A stretch of 64,000 bases of DNA from contig CAUWAG010000006.1 of assembly GCA_963556695.1 (NCBI GenBank), positions 1,550,001 to 1,614,000 of the forward strand, given 5' to 3'. Source of the stretch: Anthostomella pinea (taxonomy: Eukaryota > Ascomycota > Sordariomycetes > Xylariales > Xylariaceae). Made by a program: the position numbers and the translations under genes. Each line of letters opens with the position of its first letter. The first letter of the stretch is position 1. The notes beneath the pieces are model-generated. The model had not been told where the DNA came from, ran no database searches, and saw only the letters and a program-made list of their open reading frames with translations. Positions 56,441 to 64,000 of this stretch are shown piece after piece.

Positions 56441-57679
56441 TTTCACGAGATGTTTATCAGAGACCTTGACTTGTGGGAGAGCACAAAGCGAGGATATCGG
56501 TCCCCTTTATTACAACTATGGTGATAGAGCTTGGCAAGAGCTGGGCCATCAGCTGACAATACTCCTTTCGCCCGATAAGCCTGATTAGGTATGTGAGGCC
56601 ACATCTAGACCTCCATCGATGTTTACCGCGAGATCGGTTGGCAGAGTTGGAGTTTCCGGGGTTGGATATTCCGGGGCAGGAGATTCCGGGACTGGAGATT
56701 CCGGGACTGGAGATTCCGGGGTTGGGAGGATATCAGGCTGAATTTCCCCACAACTCGAGCGTGGCATTTTTGATTGATAATTTAGAATAGATGGGATGTG
56801 TTATTGGGCTGTGAAAGCCTCGCTGGTATGGAATTATGTCTAGAGACCGGAATGCGCCCCCGGAGGACGTCTGCCGTGCATTGCAACTCGTGGATAGGAG
56901 ATGTGCCCGGCTTGGCGATGAGAGTTTAATTACTTCTTACGCGGATGATGAGACACAAGTACTGCAACGAAGAAAGCTTCGATGCATATATAAAGGTCGA
57001 GAATGTTTCACGTATAGTGGAGACTTATTTGTGTGCCTTCTGACCGGGCTCCAGAACGAGACCATCTCACGACAGGATGTGGGTCTGTATTCTGGATGTT
57101 CTGCTTTCTGTCTACAAGGACGGGAGCTTGGCCCATCCGGAAGATCGCTTGAGTACTAGATACAGTACACAGGTACCTTGTCCCTTGCCCCTTGCCCTTC
57201 TCCAAACCCTGAGATAATTCCAGGCTCTCCTGCGCTGTTCTCCTTTGCCTTTGATCATTGAGCTGGCGTTACCAGCCGTCATCTTCATCTTCATCTTCAT
57301 CCTCATCAAGCAGTCAACCGCAGCTCGGCAACTGACTACGATGCTTGGAGAAGCTGGGCAACTCAGGCTGGCTGCTACGATATTCAAGTAAGTCAGTGCA
57401 ACCCCCATGCCAGCCTTGCAACCACTACGTTGACGGATACTCTTTCCAATACGGAGCGAGATGTTCGGTCAGATGCAGCCGATGCCTACTATGGCCCGGT
57501 TGTTGGCACAAGAGACAATTTTGACCTGTTTCACTGGCAAGCGAATCTGGGTATCAAAGCACTTGAGACTTCATTAATTGGCGAAAATACAACACCTCAT
57601 TATCTATTTCAGGAATCGTATACTACAGATAATATAATCTTACCATATTACAGATCAGCTTACCTACTTTTGGCGTTAC
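56441..57679. other. Intergenic with minisatellite; ORF 56836-57159 unsupported
   Basis: Region between the esterase start and the amidoligase-like gene end. A 107-codon plus-strand ORF starts at ATG 56836 without recognised relatives. A CATCTT simple repeat lies near 57280-57305. Nothing else is supported. Confidence 0.3.
56648..56733 (+). repeat. 15-bp minisatellite (GATTCCGGGACTGGA type)
   Basis: Five to six imperfect tandem copies of GATTCCGGGRYTGGA. The unit length is a multiple of three and both strands stay open through it, but I see no gene containing it. Confidence 0.75.
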
Positions 57680-59776
57680 TTACGTCGGGTAGGAGGAAAT
57701 GTTGTAGTCGACGCTGCTGTTCGGCGGCGCAAAGAAGCCATCGTTGCTAAGGTTCGAAATGAAGGTGCTCTGCCACACCTGCGCGACATCCATCTCGATC
57801 ATGAAACCACCGCCCAGGAGGACGTTGGTGACGCGCTTGCGGAACTCGGCCGCGTCGTGGCTCATGGCCGTCTGCACGACGCTGGCGAACACCATGAGGT
57901 AGCTTACGATATGCAGGGGCTCGAGGTCCGCCTGCGGCCGTCGCCACTCGACGTAGCACGGCTGCTGGTCCTTCGGCGTGCGCCGGCCGCCCGACACGCG
58001 GAATTCAATGTTGGCGCGGACTTGTGGGTTGTGAGGCGCCAGCGCCGCGCACAGCGCGTCGATCGTCGAGTACTGCCAGACGGCGTACAGAAAGGCCAGG
58101 GTTGGTGGGTCGAGCTGGGCCATCTAGAGGTTCACGGGCACGTGGGCTTTCATCTGGGCATCGAAGAAGGCGCGCGTCTCGCTCGAGGGGTGCGGGAACG
58201 CGCTGGGGTTGGGGAGCTGGCTCGGGCCCATGAAGGTCTGCGCGCCCAGCTTGGACACGGCCGTCAGTTGTCCGCAGACGCGCTCGCTCGTCAGGCTCGA
58301 GCGGTGGAACTTGCAGATGCCGGCGAGCTCGTGCCGCCCCAGGACACACAGCGTGACGAAGCGCTTCAGGTCCAGCAGCGAGAAGCCGTCCGAGTGGCCG
58401 ATGGTGATCTGGGTGGTGGCGTTGATCGACGGCAGGTCTTTGTGGATCCGGAAGTTCTTGCGCAACGCGCTGGTGACCTGTTCTACCTCCACGGCAAAGT
58501 CCTTCGCTTGCAAGATCCTGACCACTGGCGAGGCGATCTTACCCTTGTACCACCTGTACACGTTGGTCGGGGGCGGAAGCAGGACGGCGGGTATGACCGC
58601 ACCCGTTGAGTTCGTGACGGTCGGGATGTTCACGTACTCATTCACGCGAACAACGTCGATCGACATTGGATTCGCGTGGTGAACGCTCCACGTCAGGTCT
58701 CGGCGCCTTCCGCCGGGCAGTTCCTCGGCCAAGGAGTCGCGAGTTTCCTCGTACACCTTGACCTGAAGCCGCTCGCGCAGTCTGCTCTGGAAGATCGTCA
58801 AGTCGGGATAAACGATTCCGAAGAACCGGTCGGTATCATTAAACAAACACTCGATTATTACATCCTTGATATATTGCTCGATGTCCTCGTCGCTACATTC
58901 GTGAAATCGCCGATGCGTGGCCTTCTTGAAGAATCGCCGCTCCGCGTATTCGAAGAAGTGGTTGACCCTGGCTGTCATCAGTGTTGGAGCTGAGCTCATA
59001 GCAAAGTCATTGTACGGCACTCTTCCGGCCGCGAGGTCTGCCAGCCGGTTCATGTGGTTAATCGCGTCGGCGCTGTCCTCGGCCTCATCCCTGAGCTGCG
59101 CGACGACGGCCGTGTCCACATTCACGAATTTCGTGATGGCTCGTTTTCCCGCGTTTCTGTAGTATAGATTGGTCTCGTCAGAAAGCAGCAGTTCACGCGT
59201 CATCCATCGGTCATCCGCGTTTATGTCGTCCTTTGCCGGATCCAGTGCCGGATTTGCCAAGCACACGGCGATGAGCATCTCCCAGCCGACGGCGGCCGTA
59301 AAGAAGCTGCCGCCTTCTTCAGGCTCCTCCCCCGACTCTTCACCCGAGGCTACGGGGGAGGCTACACCGGGCTCTTCATAGTTGTTAGAGCGGTCCGCGG
59401 GGTTGTCTACCGTGGTGGCATCTGGCCGGATGGCGGCGAATATGTAGTCCGGTATAGACGGCGGGTTGCCTGCGAGGCGTACTGCGGCGTCTGCGTCTGC
59501 CGCACCATGTCGTCGTATAGACTCCTGCCTCGCCAGGTCTGTATCCCCCTCCGGATACATTATGCGGATGGCGGTCTCATCCCCCCCAACTGAGTTGTAG
59601 GCGCGTAGGCGGAAATTGTGCCATACGTTCGCCAGGCAGGACACAGTCGATGTGTGGAAACTGCCCCAAGGGATCGCATGTTGGATCGCTCTGTAGTTGG
59701 TGGTATTCCAGTCGACAGTCCAAAGGTAAGCCTCGTATGCGGGAAGTCCTCCAGGCATAGAGGCAGGGGCAGCCAT
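57680..59776 (-). pseudogene. Amidoligase-like protein interrupted by an in-frame TAG
   Basis: From ATG 59776 the frame gives 550 residues up to TAG (58124-58126), and the same frame continues at once for 147 codons to a stop at 57680. The segment YRWYKGKIASPVVRIL, then ALRKNFRIH, ITIGHSDGFSLLDLKRFVTL and LAGICKFHRS before the TAG, and NIEFRVSGGRR with HIVSYLMVFASVVQTAM after it, together resemble the putative amidoligase family (PF12224). That family forms amide bonds and is common as an orphan gene in filamentous fungi. The C-terminal core lies beyond the stop, so the truncated product should lack activity unless the stop is read through. CAG to TAG is the simplest cause. The context TAG-ATG is not the known TGA-CTA type readthrough signal. 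A long N-terminal extension of about 380 residues precedes the core. Family assignment is moderate. Confidence 0.6.
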
Positions 59777-60580
59777 GATGATCGTCTTTAAGTTATTCGG
59801 TGGTTTGAGTGCTTGGTTTATTGTTAGTGAAATATGGTTGGAGTCACTTACCTTTCTGGGGTATGTGAATCGTGATGATGGTGTTTTGCTATGGTAAATA
59901 GATGAGATAGGATGAAACACGGGTGTGCCTCGGTTTATATATCCGCAACTCACGCGGTTCACGAGATATGTAGCCACGATCTTTGTCGGCGAGGTGAAGG
60001 CCTCCGGACAATATCGTTGTTCGTCAAGCGGCAGAAGTCCTTTCACCCGTGCCGAATGTCATTAGACAGGCTCATGTCCAATTCTCTTCTCAGCAGGTCT
60101 TTGTTAATCGACGACAATGGTCTTTGTTTCCAGTGCCCAAGAAGTGTTACAACTAGATGGCTTTCAAAGGAATAAGGCTGCCCACAGGCAGGGCGGATAA
60201 GGGGCGGGCCGGCAGATCCCATAAGCCCAATTCTGTCTCTTTTGGGCATAGACTCGGGAACCAGCATCTGTTGTTTTCAAGATCAGTGTTACATTTTTCT
60301 GGTCTCAGAGCTCAGAGACAGGGCTGTAAGCCGGATGTCCTTCATTACAGTCCAATCCGCTTTGTGACCCAAAGCCCTCCCTTTTCAAGGCAGCGAAGCC
60401 AAGTTGTAAAACGTGCCGTTGAAGGGTGGCTCTGTAACTCAGAAGTCACATTTGTTTGTTCAATCGTCCCTAGACCATTGCGATCTGCCGCCGGTTGATT
60501 TCGTCTTGCCCCTTTTTAGTCGGCGAAGTACGCATGTCGCTTTGACTGTTTAGCAGTTCAACCCACGCCAGAAAACCCAT
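59777..60580. other. Intergenic
   Basis: 5' region of the amidoligase-like gene and 3' region of the carrier-like gene. The leader just upstream of 59776 contains GTAAGTGAC at 59856-59848, possibly a 5'-UTR intron. No other gene seen. Confidence 0.35.
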
Positions 60581-61210
60581 CTAGCTGTCAAGACTTCGTG
60601 GCCTCAAAACCTGAGCACAGCTGGTGACTTGCACCGCGATCACCGTCCCAATGCTCAAAGCACCCTTTCCCGTTGCTCGCAGCAGTGTTCGTCCTCTTGC
60701 TCCTTCGACTGCCCCAACGATACCGCTCCCCACGCCTCCGGCCACCGACCCCATAAGCCAAAAACGCCAGAATGGTCGCGGCGGTAGCTCTTCGCTCAAC
60801 CTCGTCGACAAGCCTGTGTATGTCCCAAAGCAGAAGAACAGCTTGCACGATTGATTCGCCAACGCGGAGAGCGCCGGTAGCCGCCGCTGGAAGGCTAACG
60901 ACTGGTACGTTACCTCGGCGAGGCCACCGCAGAAGCCGGAGAGGCCTCCCGTGAGAGTCGTACGCAGTTGCGAGCGGCGCGACGGCTGGATTGCATTGAG
61001 TTGGTTCCTGGCGATGTCGAAGGTCCAGAAGCGGAATCCGGCGCGAGGTACCTGGATCAGAGCATGGCTGCGCAAAAATGGGAGGAGAGATGCTGGTCGA
61101 GTTTGCGCGGCGAGGGTCGAATAGAGCTCAATTGGGAGGACTGAGAGCCCAGCTAGACCGCCCGTGGCGAAGAAGGCGACCTGCTCAGGGCCGGGCGGGA
61201 TGTTTGTCAT
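60581..61210 (-). CDS. Mitochondrial-carrier-like membrane protein, divergent
   Basis: Single exon, 209 residues from ATG 61210. Pattern of Gly-rich helices (FFATGGLAGLSVLPIELY, LTGGLSGFCGGLAEVTYQSL, LMGSVAGGVGSGIVGAVEG) with PIEL and AEV in the places of the PxD/E carrier signature. This suggests a degenerate member of the mitochondrial carrier superfamily with about two of three repeats recognisable, below the usual 300 residues. The substrate is unknown and transport is uncertain. It is transcribed away from the SCA7 gene, and the two starts are only 136 bases apart, so they may share a promoter. Confidence 0.55.
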   Translation of the reverse strand: MTNIPPGPEQVAFFATGGLAGLSVLPIELYSTLAAQTRPASLLPFLRSHALIQVPRAGFRFWTFDIARNQLNAIQPSRRSQLRTTLTGGLSGFCGGLAEVTYQSLAFQRRLPALSALANQSCKLFFCFGTYTGLSTRLSEELPPRPFWRFWLMGSVAGGVGSGIVGAVEGARGRTLLRATGKGALSIGTVIAVQVTSCAQVLRPRSLDS

Positions 61211-61346
61211 TGCGACAGCCCGAGCGGTGAGTTGTGAGTCGTGAGAGCAGACGTGGATCGGACAGGCTTCCCCGGATTCTGGAACCAATGAGACTAGAGA
61301 GTCTGAACCGGAGGTCCGCAAGAAGTCTAGCGAGGTTGCTTATGTA

Positions 61347-61862
61347 ATGGCTCAGGGTGTGTGGTCCCAGGTGGTCTGTGCGCTGGGGGTGAGATGGCTG
61401 GATGGTTGCCTTACAGCTCCGTCACCACGGCAGATAGACGCGCTGTACCAGGACTTTGGCATAAATCTGTCCACGCCAGGTAGACACAAAACAACTAAGC
61501 TATCAAGGAGCATGGACCAATATCCCGCACGGCGACCTGTCAGGGAGGCTTCCAAGAAGCTGGGCGGCAAGCAACCCGACGGCGAGCCCAAAGGCAAGAA
61601 GCGCAAGGCCGACTGCGACGCGGACAAGGCGCCCAAGAACAAGAAGAACAAAGAAGAGCCGAAACCCAAGGCCCCTAAGCCCAGAGGTCCCGTAGACGTC
61701 GAGAAGCAGTGTGGTGTGCTACTACCCAACGGGCAGCCGTGCGCGCGGTCTCTCACGTGCAAGAGCCACAGCATGGGCGCCAAGCGTGCCGTCGCCGGCC
61801 GTTCACTTCCCTACGACATGTTGCTTGCTGCCTATCAAAAGAAGCACCAAGCCAAACAGTAG
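61347..61862 (+). pseudogene. Sgf73/ataxin-7 SCA7-domain protein, truncated
   Basis: 171 residues from ATG 61347. Residues about 116-171 are a complete SCA7 zinc domain ([24 protein letters not shown]-x9-C-x5-C-x2-H, then [28 protein letters not shown]), which in Sgf73 anchors the SAGA deubiquitinating module to nucleosomes. A Lys-rich linker precedes it. The N-terminal half that attaches Ubp8/Sgf11 in normal Sgf73 is missing. The frame ends at TAG directly after HQAKQ where relatives read on (QQKAA); the following codons still read KAALNGNAS, so a CAG-to-TAG change is likely. It is probably a partial duplicate of a full SGF73 gene elsewhere. Confidence 0.65.
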
Positions 61863-63777
61863 AAGGCTGCACTAAACGGCAACGCCTCGACAGTATGGGT
61901 GACATGAGATGGCACGAACTTAGCTGCCATCCGAGCCGCGGCAGAAAGAGCGTACCTTCTTGGAAGGCTGAATACGCCGACATATCTGACGCATACGGAC
62001 GGACGAACGCAAATACTGGCGGCAGATGAAAGCCCTTCAACTACGAGGCATTGGCGGCCGACGCACCACAGCTGGAATAGCGCGTTGCGCAGAGCACGCC
62101 GCCGGATTAACGAGGATACGGAATATAAATATTGGGAAGGAAAAGCCCTTCTACCAAGAAGGCACCGAACGAGCTATGGCGTTGGCGTTGGCGTTATCTA
62201 CCGAAAGAAATGTCGCACTAACGTACGAACGACGAGTAGTTGGAAGAAGAAGAAGACTAGCGCTCCGGCGGCATTCCCTCCTTTTCCTGTGTCACAGCTT
62301 CACCAGAAGCAACAAAGCATCGACAGCATCCCTTTTCCTACGTCAACAACACCATAGCTTCGATAGCATTTTCCTAGGTACGAAGCACCAGAGAAGCTCT
62401 CTTTCGGAGGCAGTTACACGAGAAACCCTCTGCGGAGGCACCGAGAGAAGTCCTCTGACGGAGGCACACACACATCGAAGATAAAGGCTCTTTGTAGCAA
62501 ATAAGTGGCGTAAAGTAACTACCCTTCCGGCAGCGCTTATGACATCCTTGGGCACTGGCACCCTGGGTTTCTGGTTGATAACATGGCGCGCTTGGTGCAA
62601 GAGCTGCTGAACTGTAACATGAACAACTCTCTGGGACGCTCCCCTTCTGTCTCGGTCAGGCTCCGCTCCCATAGCTCGATCTGTGGGTTGTGTGTCGAGT
62701 CGGAACCCAGGGTGCGTTGATGTGCTCCCCAGTCAGGATGTCAAGGTGTGAGTTTCGGCTTGTACCGTTGATAGGTGCCAGAGAAGCACTATGGCAGCAT
62801 ATTGAGCTTCTTGTGAGTTTATCTAGCGCTTCTGAATTACATCTAGCCGATGTGGCTGGCGAGATCAAGCCGCATTTGGTTGAAGAGGCGGTCAGAGAGT
62901 GAACAATATCCACCAGTTTTTGCAGAGGTGTTCGTCGACCGCTCAAGCTGCTTTCGACTTGGACCTCATTCCAATAAAGACTCCATTCTTAACTCTAACC
63001 TCATGATCACAGCGTTGCTATTGCATATGAACTTATGAGTGGTTGGATAGTGTCTGCTAACATTCGTTTCACAGTTGCAACACTTAATATGCACTATGAA
63101 GTAGCCCCCCGAATGTGATGGCAAACTTTCATGATAAGTTATTTGGTGACCATAACCCCGATCAACTTCGTCAAACTCTGCCCAGCTCGGAAGACACATA
63201 ACCATCTTTCAAGACTGTAAGGATATAGTGGCTGAATTCTAAAGCAAGGTGGCGTTGGTGATTCTGAGAACTTCGTATAGAATGTAGAAAGAAGTGGTAA
63301 CTCTACATCGATGAGTTACGCTTTGGGGGAATTACGTCATTTAGACCTTGAGTGTTTTGAATTGAAGAACTCACTAGAGAGGCGGCGGCGTCTTTCAATA
63401 GGCACGAAACCATAGCTGAAGATTAGAACTTCGGAATGTGCTCAAGGTGTCAGTAGGCCAAGCCACTCGGGAAGAGTGGAAGCCCATCAAGGTATCAAAA
63501 CTACCTCACAACCCTCAACAATCATAACATCCTGCACAAAGTTCAGTCACTCTCGCACGTGGGACCTGGCTTGAAATGCCACAAATGAATCTACTTTTGA
63601 AGAGAGCTGCTGGCCTGCAATATTCAAACCCAAGCCTTCGCCTCTTCCCATTCGAAACCTCCCTCTTCCTTACACCAACATCAACCTACTTCTTCCCTTC
63701 TTCGATCGGAAACATCCAGCACTCATACTCACACAACCACAACCAACACTCCTCCAACAATCCAACAACCCATCAAG
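61863..63777. other. Intergenic, 1.9 kb, with short tandem repeats
   Basis: No supportable gene. (GTTGGC)3 near 62178. Three imperfect tandem units of about 27 bases containing CTCTNNCGGAGGCA at about 62392-62470. The rest, including the stretch 62900-63770, shows nothing; its end is the promoter of the gene at 63778. Confidence 0.4.
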
Positions 63778-64000
63778 ATGCGCACCCAAACCATCCTCCT
63801 CGTCCTCGCGGCCGCCACCGCCGCCGTCGCCACCCCCCTCCGCGAGACGGCCGACAAATTCCCCCCCTTGCCCCACCACACGAAATCGACCCTCACGACC
63901 ATCGTGACCAGCGTGACCCTGGCCTCCGCCTCCGCCTCCGCCGAGCAGGCGGAGACCAAGTCCACCCTTCAACCATCGCGACATTCCCCAAGCGACCCCC
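63778..64000 (+). CDS. Small secreted protein, N-terminal part (cut by window end)
   Basis: Starts at ATG 63778 (CAAGATG context) after a C/A-rich leader typical of highly expressed fungal genes. A signal peptide (TILLVLAAATAAVATP) is followed by a Ser/Thr/Ala-rich segment. The reading frame is still open at 64000. No domain is visible so far; it could be a wall or effector-type protein. The opposite strand is also open but is a GC-rich shadow. Confidence 0.55.
   Translation, partial: MRTQTILLVLAAATAAVATPLRETADKFPPLPHHTKSTLTTIVTSVTLASASASAEQAETKSTLQPSRHSPSDP

Noticed and set aside
63670..63984. Gly-rich minus-strand ORF at the right window end
   Set aside because: Reverse reading of a GC-rich, Ala/Ser/Pro-coding gene start with a clear signal peptide on the plus strand.
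1..64000. CRISPR arrays, bacterial operons, origins or attachment sites
   Set aside because: The window is fungal nuclear DNA; no regularly spaced repeats or prokaryotic features were seen.

Overview
This is a nuclear window from a filamentous ascomycete (Pezizomycotina). The evidence is short spliceosomal introns of about 50-90 bases with GTANGT-type donors, fungal-specific families (WSC, CFEM, Zn2Cys6/C2H2 regulators, CorA-like membrane proteins), a Fot1/pogo DNA transposon, a Copia retrotransposon and AT-rich tracts whose broken genes carry C-to-T type stop codons, the signature of repeat-induced point mutation (RIP). I cannot name the species. No tRNA or rRNA gene was recognised.

Left arm, 1-29 kb: mostly intact, intron-containing genes. 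In order: a cAMP-dependent protein kinase catalytic subunit (minus), an AT-rich RIP relic at 3.7-4.5 kb, a GRAM/TBC/EF-hand Rab GTPase-activating protein, a secreted protein with four WSC domains, a C2H2 plus Zn2Cys6 transcription factor, a frameshifted MFS drug transporter, a truncated fructosamine-kinase-like pseudogene, a cytochrome P450 and a CorA-like membrane protein with a threefold tandem repeat at its C terminus. The regulator, transporter and P450 resemble the accessory part of a decayed metabolite locus, but no backbone synthase is visible.

Centre, 29.5-47.9 kb: a transposon island. It holds a 5'-truncated LINE with a 20-bp target-site duplication, a fragment of a pogo-like element, a complete but stop-ridden Fot1-like element with TA target site, a degraded multipass membrane gene, and a full-length Copia element (5,468 bp, LTRs 6/214 different, TSD ATTAT, one gag-pol frame broken by four stops). 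The Copia element abuts a pogo-like element into which a solo LTR inserted, and into that solo LTR a second solo LTR inserted. All three levels have recognisable target duplications. A second copy of the middle LTR and an unrelated third solo LTR lie just downstream in AT-rich sequence.

Right arm, 48-64 kb: an internally deleted SDR enzyme, a CFEM GPI-anchored protein, Mediator subunit 31, RNA polymerase III subunit C11, a Yar1-like ankyrin protein, an uncharacterised ORF, a secreted SGNH/GDSL esterase, an amidoligase-like gene interrupted by an in-frame TAG, a mitochondrial-carrier-like protein, a truncated Sgf73/ataxin-7 (SCA7) gene and the start of a small secreted protein cut by the window edge. 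Core transcription genes therefore sit only a few kilobases from a RIP-damaged transposon nest, and several single-copy genes beside the nest carry stops or deletions.
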